Source: an uncultured Roseobacter sp.
GTDB taxonomy: Bacteria > Pseudomonadota > Alphaproteobacteria > Rhodobacterales > Rhodobacteraceae
Assembly (NCBI RefSeq): GCF_947495275.1
Contig: NZ_CANLYL010000001.1
Coordinates: 1-64,000 of the forward strand
Direction: 5' to 3'
DNA length: 64,000 nt
The notes under the pieces are model-generated. The model ran no database searches. It was given only the letters and a program-made list of their open reading frames with translations, and had not been told where the DNA came from. Shown here one piece after another: positions 19,152-29,520 of the stretch (the stretch's first letter is position 1; each line of letters begins with the position of its first letter). A program made the position numbers and the translations under genes.

Positions 19152-20384
19152 TTACTCCGTGCGGTATTTTTCCGCCCGAATCCCGTATCGGCTCAGCTTG
19201 TCGTAAAAGGTCTTTCGCGGCAGTTTCAGCGCTTCGGCGGCAACAACCGCCCGACCTTCCGCGCGCGTCAATGCCTGCTCCAGCAAACTCTTTTCCACCT
19301 GCGCCATCTGTTCGGCCAGACCTAAAGCGCCATCCTCCGGCGTGTCTTCGGCCAGCCCCAGCGCAAAGCGCATGGCTTCGGACATCAGCGCGCGTGCATT
19401 ACCCGGCCAGTCACGCGCCATGAGCCCGGCCACCACCTGAGGTGTAATCTCCGGCGCGCTCAGGCCCGCCTGCTCGCTCGCCTGAGCGACGTAATGTTGG
19501 AAAAGCGTGGGAATATCTTCGGGCCTTTCTGACAACGACGGAATGCGTACCGGCGACACTTCCAACCGGTAATAAAGTTCGGAATTCAAGTGTCCGGCCG
19601 CGACACAGGCGGCCAGATCACGGTTTGAACCGGCGATAATGCGCGTCTGGGTTCCGGTCTCCAGCGCTTCCATCAAAACAAGTTGAGCCTGCGCCGGCAT
19701 CTGGGTGATTTCGTCGAGAAAGAGACTGCCTGTACGTGCGGTGTCCAGCGCCTCATTTAACGTCCCCACCTCCAGCCCGGCGGCCGCACGTTTGACAAAA
19801 GGCGCTTTGGAGCGTGGCGAGCACAGATGGATCACCTCTGCCACCTTGGAAATACCCGTTCCGGGCGCGCCGGTCACCAGAACTTCGGTATCAGCCAAAG
19901 CCACGCGCCGGACCCTTGCACGCAACCCCTCAGCCAGTTGAGACGTACCAAAAAGCATGCGCGCTGCCGGATCGCCCGTGGCAATCAGCGATTTCAGACG
20001 CCGGTTTTCCAGCACCAGCGCGCGTGTTTTCAAAGCACGTTCCAGAACGGCCAGCAGGTCCGTCGGCGCGCAGGGTTTTTCCAGAAAATCAAATGCCCCC
20101 TGCCCGACGGCCTTCATCGCTGTGGGGATATCGCCTTCACCGGTTAACAGGATGACCGGCAAATCCGCGTCCTGAGCGCGCGCATAGGAGAGCAAATGAA
20201 AGCCATCGCGCCCCGGCATGCGAAGATCGGACAGGATCACCCCATCAAATTCCGGCGTGATCAGGTCCTTGGCCGCAACAAAGGAATTCGCGGTGATCGG
20301 CTCCAGATCCGCCAGTTCCACCGTTTGCGCCAAAGCGTCACGCACCGCGGCGTCATCATCAACCAGAAGAACCTTTTTGCTCAT
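19152..20384 (-). CDS. dctD: DctD-like response regulator with a degenerate AAA+ domain lacking GAFTGA
   Basis: A 410-residue NtrC-family response regulator. The receiver domain (residues 1-120) is intact, with DDD at 8-10, the phospho-acceptor Asp in GVILSDLRMPGRDG, the Thr in LLTGEGD and Lys in FLEKPCAP. The AAA+ domain is altered: the Walker A reads GAPGTGISK where GETGTGKE is expected, so the P-loop Lys is displaced, and the whole segment that normally holds ESELFGHEKGAFTGA is deleted (FVKRAAAGLEVGTLNEALD). Walker B (GSLFLDEI) is kept. A Fis-type helix-turn-helix ends the protein (AAEALKLPRKTFYDKLSRYG). It should bind DNA but not activate sigma-54 polymerase in the usual way. It overlaps dctB by four bases. 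Confidence 0.88.
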   Translation of the reverse strand: MSKKVLLVDDDAAVRDALAQTVELADLEPITANSFVAAKDLITPEFDGVILSDLRMPGRDGFHLLSYARAQDADLPVILLTGEGDIPTAMKAVGQGAFDFLEKPCAPTDLLAVLERALKTRALVLENRRLKSLIATGDPAARMLFGTSQLAEGLRARVRRVALADTEVLVTGAPGTGISKVAEVIHLCSPRSKAPFVKRAAAGLEVGTLNEALDTARTGSLFLDEITQMPAQAQLVLMEALETGTQTRIIAGSNRDLAACVAAGHLNSELYYRLEVSPVRIPSLSERPEDIPTLFQHYVAQASEQAGLSAPEITPQVVAGLMARDWPGNARALMSEAMRFALGLAEDTPEDGALGLAEQMAQVEKSLLEQALTRAEGRAVVAAEALKLPRKTFYDKLSRYGIRAEKYRTE

Positions 20385-22129
20385 GCGGCTTCCTGCGCGA
20401 CCCAGGGCCGGATTTCAACGGTGAAAACCGCCCCCGTCGGATCGTTACGCACCCGGATTTCACCCCCGAAACTTTGCATGATGCCGTAGGAAATCGACAG
20501 GCCAAGCCCCATGCCTTCTGAGGCACCCACCTCTTTGGTTGAATAGAACGGGTCAAACACCTTGTCCGGGTCAGACACGCCCGGGCCGGTGTCCGCGATC
20601 CCGACTTGGATACTCTCCCCTTCGACAAGCTGAACGCGCAAAATTCTGGTCGGCGCATCGGTCATGGCATCCAGCGCATTGGTCATCAGATTGACAAAGA
20701 CCTGTCCCAGACGCACCTCGCCGCCCCGCACCCAGACCGGATGGCCCAAAGGGTCGAAATCTATCGCTACGCCCGTTTTTGCAGCCCGATCCGCGATCAT
20801 TTCCACAGCGCTCACCAGAACAGCGTTCAGATCGACGCGTGATATGGGTTCGGATTGTTGCGTTGAAAAGGCGCGCAGGTTCTTGATGATGCGCCCCATA
20901 CGGCGTGACATATCCGAGATCCGGCCCAGATTCTCTGTTGCGCGATCAGGCTTGCCACGTTCCAGAAAGAGTGCCGCATTTTCGGCAAAGGAGCGGATCG
21001 CCATCAGAGGTTGGTTCAGCTCGTGGCTGATCCCCGCGCTCATCTTGCCCAGAGCGCTTAATTTGCTGGCCTGAACCAGTTCCGCCTGTGCCTGCGCCAA
21101 CGCCGTCTGGGCCTCTTTCCGGTCGGTCACTTCCTGACGCAGCGCCTCATTAATTTCTGACAGTGCTGTCGTGCGCCGCGCCACACGGTCTTCAAGCTGC
21201 GCATTGGCGCGCGCAAGTGTGCGACGCCTTTCGGTGGCCAGAAACAGCAGCGCCCCAAAGGCCAGACAGAGGGCCGCAACAACTGTCGCCTGAAGCTGCG
21301 CCAGCTGCCGTGCCGGAGCCACGTCCACCAGAACCTCGCCCGTCAACCCGATGATCGGCAAGTCCTGCACCAGATGCAGCGCATCTTGCGGCAAGTAAGG
21401 CCCCCAGCCCAACTGCCAGATTTCATGGCCCCCGGTTTCGTAGCTGTCAAAGGCGGGGGCGGCACCCTGCGGCGGCACAAGACCCGGACCTTCGGGCGGG
21501 CGTTGCCACAGCACCAGTTCAGACCGGTTGGTCACGAAAACCTGTCCGCGCGCATCGGTGAAAAACACAGTCCGCAACCCGCCCCGCCAGGCATCCTCAA
21601 TACCGTCCATACCCGCAGCGACCACAACGGCCCCATTGACCTTGCGATCCGCCCCAAAGGACGGTGCCGCGTAGTAAAAAGCACGTTGCGTCAATGGCTT
21701 GGAAATCCCATGCCCCCACCCCAAAGCCCCCTGCCCGGCGCGTTTGACATAATCCGTCTGGCTGAGATCGCTACCTGTAGGCCCCCGTGCGGCGGCAACA
21801 ACGCGCCCGTTTTTGTCCACAAACAACACGTCCAGTGCATCGGATTTGTCCGCAACATCCAAAAACAGGGCCTCAGCGGACTGCGCGCCATTGCCTTGCG
21901 CCAATTCCGCACTCATGGGGTGGTCGGCCAGAAAAACCGCCAGTTCGCCAAACCGTTTGAGCTGCCCCACAAGCCTGTCACTGGCCAAGGCCAGATCGCT
22001 GCGGCCTTGACGTTCCAACTGATCAAGAGCCTGCAAATAGGCATACCGCCACACCCCGGCCGAGGCGGCCGCCACCGCGCCCAAAAAGACAAAAATGATC
22101 GCTGCGCGTTGCATCACAGATGTGGACAT
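20381..22129 (-). CDS. dctB: C4-dicarboxylate sensor histidine kinase DctB
   Basis: A 582-residue membrane histidine kinase. Two membrane helices (about residues 8-28 and 275-297) bracket a periplasmic double-PAS sensor of the dCache type, with the family-typical RFGELAVFLADHP and RAFYYAAPSFG regions. A cytoplasmic coiled coil (LEDRVARRTTALSEINEALR) follows, then the H-box MSAGISHELNQPLMAIRSF near residue 370, an N-box (VNLMTNALDAM), and ATP-lid glycines (GIADTGPGVSD, GMGLGLSISYGIMQ). It senses external dicarboxylates and phosphorylates DctD. It is coupled to dctD by an ATGA overlap and is divergent from a cytochrome P450 gene. Confidence 0.93.
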   Translation of the reverse strand: MSTSVMQRAAIIFVFLGAVAAASAGVWRYAYLQALDQLERQGRSDLALASDRLVGQLKRFGELAVFLADHPMSAELAQGNGAQSAEALFLDVADKSDALDVLFVDKNGRVVAAARGPTGSDLSQTDYVKRAGQGALGWGHGISKPLTQRAFYYAAPSFGADRKVNGAVVVAAGMDGIEDAWRGGLRTVFFTDARGQVFVTNRSELVLWQRPPEGPGLVPPQGAAPAFDSYETGGHEIWQLGWGPYLPQDALHLVQDLPIIGLTGEVLVDVAPARQLAQLQATVVAALCLAFGALLFLATERRRTLARANAQLEDRVARRTTALSEINEALRQEVTDRKEAQTALAQAQAELVQASKLSALGKMSAGISHELNQPLMAIRSFAENAALFLERGKPDRATENLGRISDMSRRMGRIIKNLRAFSTQQSEPISRVDLNAVLVSAVEMIADRAAKTGVAIDFDPLGHPVWVRGGEVRLGQVFVNLMTNALDAMTDAPTRILRVQLVEGESIQVGIADTGPGVSDPDKVFDPFYSTKEVGASEGMGLGLSISYGIMQSFGGEIRVRNDPTGAVFTVEIRPWVAQEAA

Positions 22130-22188
22130 GGCCGAAGTCTACAAACGCCCCCTTGCGTTGACCAGTGGTCAGAAGGTTAAAGGGCTGC

Positions 22189-23370
<1,182 letters not shown>

Positions 23371-23444
23371 GACCTGAATACCGGGCTCACCTCAGAGCCT
23401 TCCCAAGAATGTAATGCGGCGTCAGCCGCGCCTTTGGATCACGC

Positions 23445-23906
23445 TCAAAGCGGCAACATCGTTGTAGATTTAATCTCCTCCATGGACAAAAGCGCTGTCA
23501 CATTGTGCACCCGAACTTCGGAAATCAGGGCCTGATAAAACTCATCATAGGCGCGCGCGTTCTTTACACGAACTTTAAGAATGTAATCGATATCTCCGGC
23601 CAACCGATGCGCTTCCTGCACTTCCGGCCTGTCCCGCAACGCTTTCAGAAAGGCCGCCTGCCAGTCCGCTTCGTGTTCTGACGTGCGGATGAGCACAAAA
23701 AAGCAGGCCTCAAACCCCAGGGCTTCCGCATCCAGTATGACGGTCTGCTGCCCGATCACCTGAGCTTCGCGCAATTTGCGAATCCGGTTCCACACAGGCG
23801 TCTTTGATGAGCCCACGCGGGCGGCAATTTCATCGAGTGACTGGCTGGCGTCGCGTTGCAGCTCTGCAAGGATTTTCCGATCTGTATCGTCAATGCGAAC
23901 ATTCAT
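23445..23906 (-). CDS. Lrp/AsnC-family transcriptional regulator
   Basis: A 153-residue DNA-binding regulator. The N-terminal winged helix-turn-helix (DDTDRKILAELQRDASQSLD, then RVGSSKTPVWNRIRKL) is followed by a RAM ligand-binding domain with AHRLAGDIDYILKVRVKN. The start at 23906 gives the canonical family N-terminus; a frame to 23945 would add 13 residues. It is divergent from cysG, so it probably controls the sulfite-assimilation operon and itself. The shared 140-base region holds GGAA-TAAT-TTCC at 23998-24009, a possible but unproven half-palindromic site. The effector is likely an amino acid, with cysteine or methionine plausible. Confidence 0.85.
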   Translation of the reverse strand: MNVRIDDTDRKILAELQRDASQSLDEIAARVGSSKTPVWNRIRKLREAQVIGQQTVILDAEALGFEACFFVLIRTSEHEADWQAAFLKALRDRPEVQEAHRLAGDIDYILKVRVKNARAYDEFYQALISEVRVHNVTALLSMEEIKSTTMLPL

Positions 23907-24046
23907 TCTGCGTTTTCTCTCAAACTGGGTCACTGTTCTCGCCACCAGTTAAAACAGAACAAACGTCCTTTTCAACACGCAAACCTAGCGAATATGTGGA
24001 ATAATTTCCTATATTGAGCGCACGAATTCTCAAAAGGCGATGCCTC

Positions 24047-25477
24047 ATGGACCATTTCCCGATCTTCTTGCGCGTACACGGTCGCCGCATTGTGCTCTCT
24101 GGCGGCGGTGAAGCCGCGCTGGCCAAACTGCGTTTGCTGATGAAGACCGCAGGGCACATCACCGTATTTGCGAAAACGCCCGCCGCGGAAATCGACGCAT
24201 GGGCAGAAGACGGCAAACTGACGTTGGTGCGCCGCGCGATGCAACCGGGTGACACGCTTTGTGCGGCGCTATTTTACGCCGCAGACGAGGACGCGACAGA
24301 AGACGCTCGCACGGCGGCCATCGCGCGCGCGGACGGTGCCTTGGTCAATGTGGTGGACAATCTGCACGACAGCCAGTTCATCACGCCTGCGATTGTAGAC
24401 CGCGATCCCGTCACCATCGCCATTGGCACCGAAGGTGCGGCACCGGTTCTGGCGCGCGCCCTCAAGGCCGATCTCGAAGAACGCCTGCCAGCCGCCCTGG
24501 GGCCCCTTGCCCGCATCGGCAAGCGGTTCCGCAAGGCGGCCGAAGCGCTCCCCTTCGGTCGCGCGCGGCGCGATTTCTGGCGCGAATACTACTTCAAGGC
24601 CGGTCCTTCGGCCATCACGGCGGGTGAAGATCAGGTCAATCGCGCGCTGGACACATTGCTGGAGGATCACCTGACCCGCAAAGCCCGCCCGGGACACGTG
24701 CATTTTGTCGGCGGTGGTCCCGGTGATCCTGACCTTTTGACCATGAAAGCGCGGCGCGTGCTCGATGAAGCGGATGTGGTGATTTACGATCGTCTGATCA
24801 GTAATCCCATCCTGGAGCTGGCCCGCCGCGAAGCGATCATGATCGACGCGGGCAAGGAAGGTTTCGGGCCCTCCATGCAGCAGGAAGAGATCAACGACCT
24901 GATTGTCGCGCATGCCAAGGATGGTGCACAGGTGGTGCGGCTCAAGTCCGGCGATGCCACTGTTTTCGGACGGCTGGACGAAGAGATCGACGCGGTAGAT
25001 GCTCACGAAATCGCTTGGTCCATTGTACCGGGTATCACCTCGGCCTCCGCCGCCGTGGCCGAGATCGGCCAGAGCCTCACAAAACGCGGGCGCAATTCCT
25101 CTGTGCGGTTCCTGACCGGCCATGACACGCGCGGCTTTGCCGATCACGATTGGTCCGCCCTTGCCCGTCCCGGTGAGGTTGCGGCCATTTACATGGGTAA
25201 GAAATCGGCGCGGTTCATTCAGGGGCGCCTGATCATGCACGGGGCGGACCGCCACACGCCTGTCACGGTGATCGAAAACGCCTCGCGACCCGATCAGCGC
25301 ATACTGGAAACGACACTGGATGCGCTGCCACAGGCACTTGCGGCGGCGGAGATGAGCGGCCCGGCCCTGACCTTCTACGGTCTGGCGCCCCGCGAAGCCG
25401 CCGCAGCCAGGTTGCGCCGTGCTGATACCGAACACGCTCTTTACACCTATCCAATCCCAGCGCAGGAGGCCCTTTGA
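24047..25477 (+). CDS. cysG: Siroheme synthase CysG
   Basis: A 476-residue trifunctional enzyme making siroheme, the cofactor of the sulfite reductase encoded two genes downstream. The N-terminal half (about 1-200) is the precorrin-2 dehydrogenase/ferrochelatase, with the NAD-binding start VHGRRIVLSGGGEAALAKLR. The C-terminal half is uroporphyrinogen-III C-methyltransferase, with VHFVGGGPGDPDLLTMKARR, YDRLISNPIL, VRLKSGDATVFGR and IVPGITSASA. The start at 24047 (MDHFPIFLRV) is taken over an upstream ATG at 24014. The first gene of the operon; its TGA overlaps the ATG of the next gene by one base. Confidence 0.96.
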   Translation: MDHFPIFLRVHGRRIVLSGGGEAALAKLRLLMKTAGHITVFAKTPAAEIDAWAEDGKLTLVRRAMQPGDTLCAALFYAADEDATEDARTAAIARADGALVNVVDNLHDSQFITPAIVDRDPVTIAIGTEGAAPVLARALKADLEERLPAALGPLARIGKRFRKAAEALPFGRARRDFWREYYFKAGPSAITAGEDQVNRALDTLLEDHLTRKARPGHVHFVGGGPGDPDLLTMKARRVLDEADVVIYDRLISNPILELARREAIMIDAGKEGFGPSMQQEEINDLIVAHAKDGAQVVRLKSGDATVFGRLDEEIDAVDAHEIAWSIVPGITSASAAVAEIGQSLTKRGRNSSVRFLTGHDTRGFADHDWSALARPGEVAAIYMGKKSARFIQGRLIMHGADRHTPVTVIENASRPDQRILETTLDALPQALAAAEMSGPALTFYGLAPREAAAARLRRADTEHALYTYPIPAQEAL

Positions 25478-25782
25478 TGGCACGTGCATTTACGCCAAAA
25501 GTTGTCACCGCAAACGCCTTGCTTGAGGGCGATGTGATCTATCAGACAGCATCCGGATGGACACGTAACTTATCCGAAGCGGAAGTCCTGACCGATGAAG
25601 CTGATGCAGATTTGCGCCTGATTGAAGCCTCCCAACAGACAGATGCTGTCGTGGGCGCTTATCTCGCAGACGTTGACACAACCGAAGCGGCACCGAAACC
25701 CACCCATTTTCGTGAAGATTTCCGCGCACGCGGACCTTCCAACTACGCACACGGTAAACAAGAGGCATCGCGCCATGTATAA
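25477..25782 (+). CDS. DUF2849 protein
   Basis: A 101-residue soluble protein of the DUF2849 family, placed between cysG and the sulfite reductase gene. This position is conserved in many alphaproteobacteria, as far as I recall. The N-terminus KVVTANALLEGDVIYQTASG and the tail HFREDFRARGPSNYAHGKQ are the most family-like parts. It has no Cys and no recognisable catalytic motif. It overlaps cysG by one base and the next gene by eight, so its expression is tightly coupled. A role in siroheme insertion or reductase assembly is a reasonable guess from context only. Confidence 0.8.
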   Translation: MARAFTPKVVTANALLEGDVIYQTASGWTRNLSEAEVLTDEADADLRLIEASQQTDAVVGAYLADVDTTEAAPKPTHFREDFRARGPSNYAHGKQEASRHV

Positions 25783-27439
25783 TTACACCGATTTCGACAC
25801 TGCCTTCATCAAGGAACGCAATGCGCAGTTTCGCGCACAGGTGGAACGCCGCATCGACGGTTCTCTGACCGAGGATGAATTCAAACCCTTGCGCCTGATG
25901 AACGGGCTATATCTGCAACTGCACGCCTATATGTTGCGCGTGGCCATCCCTTACGGCACGCTCAACAGCCGCCAGATGCATGTGCTGGCCGACATTGCCG
26001 ATAAGTGGGACAAAGGCTACGGCCATTTCACCACGCGCCAGAACATCCAGTATAACTGGCCGCAACTGCGCGATGTGCCCGATATGCTGGACGCGCTGGC
26101 CGAGGTGCAGATGCATGCGATCCAGACCTCCGGCAACACCATCCGCAACGTGACGGCAGACCATTTTGCCGGGGCTGCGGCAGATGAAATCGCCGATCCG
26201 CGTCCGGTGGCCGAACTTATTCGGCAATGGTCCACCGACCATCCGGAATTCCAGTTCCTGCCGCGCAAGTTCAAGGTGGCCGTGACCGGCTCCCCCAATG
26301 ACCGCGCAGTGACACGCGCCCATGACATCGGGTTGCGCATGGTTGAACGCGACGGCGTGGTCGGTTTCGAGGTTATCGTCGGCGGTGGTCTGGGCCGCAC
26401 GCCCATGATCGGCAAGGTGCTGCGCGACTTCCTGCCGCGCGAGGACCTGCTGCCCTACCTGGAGTCCATCGTCAGCGTCTACAACCTGCTGGGACGTCGC
26501 GACAATAAATACAAGGCCCGCATCAAGATCACCGTGCATGAAAACGGGCTCGACGATTTCCGCGCGCGCGTCGAAGAGCGTTACGCGCTGATCCGCCCGC
26601 AGTTCACCGGTGTGGACCAGCAGATGCTGGCCGCCATCGAAAGCGATTTCGCGTTGCCGGAATTCCGTCGTGAAGAGGTGCGCGCCTACCACGAAGCGCG
26701 CCAGCATTATCCCGCGTTCCGCAGTTGGTCCGACACCAACCTCGCAGAGCACCGCGAACCCGATTATGCGATTGTCACCATCAGCCTCAAGGCGCATGGG
26801 GCCACGCCGGGCGATGCCACATCCGGTCAGATGCGTCTGATGGCGGATCTTGCCAAACGCTATGGGCATGATGAATTGCGCATAAGTCACGAACAGAATG
26901 TGATCCTGCCGCATGTGCACAAAAACGATCTGCCCTCCGTCTATTCCGCTTTGCGTGCGGCCGGGCTTGGCACAGCGAACATTGGCCTGATCTCGGACAT
27001 CATTGCCTGCCCCGGCATGGATTACTGTGCGCTTGCCACGGCCCGATCGATCCCGATTGCCCAGGAAATCGCCACCCGCTTTGACGAGCTCAAGCTGGAG
27101 CATGATGTCGGCCCGCTGAAGATCAAAATCTCCGGCTGCATCAACGCCTGTGGCCACCACCATGTGGGTCACATCGGCATTCTCGGTCTCGACCGGGCGG
27201 GTGTGGAGAATTACCAGATCACGCTGGGCGGCGACGGCACCGAAGCGGCGAGCATCGGCGAACGTGCAGGGCCCGGGTTTTCAGCGGATGAAATCATTCC
27301 GGCCATCGAACGGCTGGTGCTGGCCTATCTAGATCTGCGCGCCGAGCCTGCGGAAACCTTCCTGCAAACCTACCGTCGTCTGGGCCTCGCGCCTTTCAAG
27401 GCAGCCCTCTACCCCGAGGCACAGGCGAATGCCGCTTGA
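25775..27439 (+). CDS. cysI: Siroheme-dependent nitrite/sulfite reductase, probably assimilatory sulfite reductase
   Basis: A 554-residue cytosolic hemoprotein reducing sulfite to sulfide with six electrons. Two ferredoxin-like repeats and two siroheme/Fe-S domains are present. The cluster and siroheme ligands are in ACPGMDYCALATARS near residue 412 and KISGCINACGHHHVGHIG near residue 450. YGHFTTRQNIQYNW is the substrate-side Arg motif. The start at 25775 (MYNYTDFD) fits the family; a longer frame runs back through the DUF2849 gene. The neighbourhood (cysG, cysH, fpr) points to sulfite rather than nitrite. It overlaps cysH by 11 bases. Confidence 0.92.
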   Translation: MYNYTDFDTAFIKERNAQFRAQVERRIDGSLTEDEFKPLRLMNGLYLQLHAYMLRVAIPYGTLNSRQMHVLADIADKWDKGYGHFTTRQNIQYNWPQLRDVPDMLDALAEVQMHAIQTSGNTIRNVTADHFAGAAADEIADPRPVAELIRQWSTDHPEFQFLPRKFKVAVTGSPNDRAVTRAHDIGLRMVERDGVVGFEVIVGGGLGRTPMIGKVLRDFLPREDLLPYLESIVSVYNLLGRRDNKYKARIKITVHENGLDDFRARVEERYALIRPQFTGVDQQMLAAIESDFALPEFRREEVRAYHEARQHYPAFRSWSDTNLAEHREPDYAIVTISLKAHGATPGDATSGQMRLMADLAKRYGHDELRISHEQNVILPHVHKNDLPSVYSALRAAGLGTANIGLISDIIACPGMDYCALATARSIPIAQEIATRFDELKLEHDVGPLKIKISGCINACGHHHVGHIGILGLDRAGVENYQITLGGDGTEAASIGERAGPGFSADEIIPAIERLVLAYLDLRAEPAETFLQTYRRLGLAPFKAALYPEAQANAA

Positions 27440-28178
27440 TCACCCTGCCCCCCAGGCGATCAACCCGGCCCTGAGCACTAAGGTGGATCAGTTGAATGCT
27501 CAACTGCGCCACCATAGTGCGACGGACGTGTTGAGAGCAGCATTGCAGGCTGTGCCTGACCTCGCGATGGTTTCCAGTTTCGGTGCTGAATCCGTGGCGC
27601 TTCTGCATCTGGTTGCCATGATCGACCGCGATGTGCCTGTGCTCTTTATCGACACAGAGATGCTCTTTGCCGAAACGCTGGTTTATCAGCAGGAGGTGGC
27701 AGAGCGTCTCGGCCTGCGCAACCTGCGGATCATTCGCAACCCGGAAACGTCTCAACGGGATCCGAAGGGCACATTGCATCTGACAGATCAGGACGCCTGT
27801 TGCGCGCTCCGCAAGACCGCGCCCTTGCAAACAGCCCTTGCCAGTCACAGCGGTTGGATCACCGGTCGTAAACGCTTCCAGTCCGGTCAGCGGGCCACCC
27901 TTGATTTCTTTGAGGTCGAAGCCGGTGAAGATCGCATCAAGGTCAACCCACTGGCTTATTGGCAGCCGGGCGACGTGGCAGAGTACATTGCCGAAAACCG
28001 CCTGCCACGTCACCCGCTGGTCGCCAAAGGTTACCCGTCAATCGGATGTGCACCCTGCACCTCCCCCGTCGCCGCTGGCGAGGACCCCCGCGCGGGCCGC
28101 TGGCGCAACAGTGAAAAAGACGAATGTGGCATCCACTTCGTCAATGGAAAAATGGTCCGCATAGGAGCCCCCACATGA
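27429..28178 (+). CDS. cysH: Adenylyl-sulfate reductase (APS reductase, CysH family)
   Basis: A 249-residue cytosolic enzyme reducing activated sulfate to sulfite. The CC...CxxC signature of Fe-S APS reductases is present (DACCALRK near residue 120 and GCAPCTSP near residue 200), so it binds a [4Fe-4S] cluster and probably prefers APS over PAPS. The catalytic Cys is in the C-terminal ECGIH. The substrate-binding start VSSFGAESVALLHL and the GRKRFQSGQR segment are also clear. It supplies the sulfite for the preceding gene. Overlaps both neighbours. Confidence 0.93.
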   Translation: MPLDHPAPQAINPALSTKVDQLNAQLRHHSATDVLRAALQAVPDLAMVSSFGAESVALLHLVAMIDRDVPVLFIDTEMLFAETLVYQQEVAERLGLRNLRIIRNPETSQRDPKGTLHLTDQDACCALRKTAPLQTALASHSGWITGRKRFQSGQRATLDFFEVEAGEDRIKVNPLAYWQPGDVAEYIAENRLPRHPLVAKGYPSIGCAPCTSPVAAGEDPRAGRWRNSEKDECGIHFVNGKMVRIGAPT

Positions 28179-28576
28179 GCACTCTCGTCAAAGACAGCGG
28201 TTTTGCCAGCGATGACTGGCATGAACCCTTTATCTCTCTGGACGCGGCGAATGACGCCAGCGCACTGGACCTGCCCTCGGATGTTGACCCCGCGACCGTT
28301 CCGCTTTGCGAAGGATTGCGGATGATCCGGGTGGATTTCCCGTCTTCTGCGGATGGTCGCGGCTTCACGATTGCCAGACAGCTGCGGTTGCGCGGGTTCA
28401 GCGGTCGCTTGCGCGCAAAAGGCCACGTGCTGGCGGATCAATACGCCATGGCGCGCAGATCGGGTTTCGACGAAGTGGAAATCTCCGATGAGTTGGCCCA
28501 ACGCCAGCCCGAGGATCAATGGAAATTCCGCGCCAACTGGCAGGACAACAACTATCAGGCCCGCTTGCGCGGCTGA
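28175..28576 (+). CDS. DUF934 protein
   Basis: A 133-residue DUF934 protein, regularly found in sulfite-reduction operons of proteobacteria. The conserved block is FPSSADGRGFTIARQLRLRG followed by GHVLADQYAMARRSGFDEVE. It has no Cys and no membrane segment. It overlaps cysH by an ATGA. A helper role for the sulfite reductase is commonly assumed but not established. Last gene before the 72-base gap to fpr. Confidence 0.85.
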   Translation: MSTLVKDSGFASDDWHEPFISLDAANDASALDLPSDVDPATVPLCEGLRMIRVDFPSSADGRGFTIARQLRLRGFSGRLRAKGHVLADQYAMARRSGFDEVEISDELAQRQPEDQWKFRANWQDNNYQARLRG

Positions 28577-28648
28577 TTGACACCTTTCCCCCATTCACTC
28601 TTCTTTCTAAAAGGGACGCGCAGGTGCTAAGCCTGCGTTGATATAATT

Positions 28649-29497
28649 ATGACCGAGCAAATACCCGTGACCGAAGCATCCGCCGTCAAAGTGCCCACGC
28701 TGCCCGATGCGCAGACCGTGACATCCGTTCAACATTGGACGGACCGCCTGTTTTCCTTCCGCGTGACACGCCCCGCCTCGCTGCGCTTTCGTTCCGGCGA
28801 ATTTGTCATGATCGGGTTGATGGGCGACCCGGACCCGAAAACCGGGCGGCAGAAACCGCTTTTGCGGGCCTATTCCATCGCCTCCCCGTCCTGGGATGAA
28901 GAGTTGGAGTTCTATTCCATCAAGGTGCAGGACGGCCCGCTGACCTCCAGGCTACAACACATCCAGCCAGGGGACGAGATCATCCTGCGGCCCAAACCCG
29001 TCGGCACGCTGGTGCATGACGCGTTACTGCCGGGCAAACGTCTGTGGTTCTTTGCGACCGGCACCGGGTTCGCGCCTTTCGCGTCGCTGCTGCGCGATCC
29101 GCAAACCTATGAGGATTACGATCAGGTCATCGTCACCCACACCTGCCGCGACGTGGCCGAACTGGAATACGGTCGCCAGCTGATCGACAACCTGCGTACC
29201 GATGAACTGATGCTGGAGCTTCTGGGGGAAGAGAACCTGAACAAGCTGACCTATTACCCGACCACGACTCGCGAGACCTCACCCAAAATGGGCCGTATTA
29301 CGACGCTGCTGAACGACGGAACCGTTTTTGCGGATTTAGGCATTGATGGTATCTCAGCTGACACGGATCGCGCCATGGTTTGCGGATCGCTGGGTCTGAA
29401 TACCGACCTGAAGGAAATTCTGGAAGGTTTCGGGCTGGAAGAAGGGGCCAATTCCGACCCCAAACACTATGTGGTCGAAAAAGCGTTTGTCGGTTAA
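28649..29497 (+). CDS. fpr: Ferredoxin--NADP+ reductase
   Basis: A 282-residue flavoprotein transferring electrons between NADPH and ferredoxin or flavodoxin. The FAD-binding barrel has LFSFRVTRPASLRFRSGEFV and LLRAYSIASP. The NADPH domain has FFATGTGFAPFASLLRD and AMVCGSLGLN, and the C-terminus ends in HYVVEKAFVG as in bacterial subclass I enzymes. It plausibly reduces the ferredoxin that feeds the sulfite reductase. The ATG at 28649 has no clear ribosome binding site; TATAAT ends one base before it, and a 6-bp stem (CGCAGG/CCTGCG, 28619-28637) sits just upstream. A strong terminator follows. Confidence 0.93.
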   Translation: MTEQIPVTEASAVKVPTLPDAQTVTSVQHWTDRLFSFRVTRPASLRFRSGEFVMIGLMGDPDPKTGRQKPLLRAYSIASPSWDEELEFYSIKVQDGPLTSRLQHIQPGDEIILRPKPVGTLVHDALLPGKRLWFFATGTGFAPFASLLRDPQTYEDYDQVIVTHTCRDVAELEYGRQLIDNLRTDELMLELLGEENLNKLTYYPTTTRETSPKMGRITTLLNDGTVFADLGIDGISADTDRAMVCGSLGLNTDLKEILEGFGLEEGANSDPKHYVVEKAFVG

Positions 29498-29520
29498 CGG
29501 ATAACCGACACATTTGTAGA

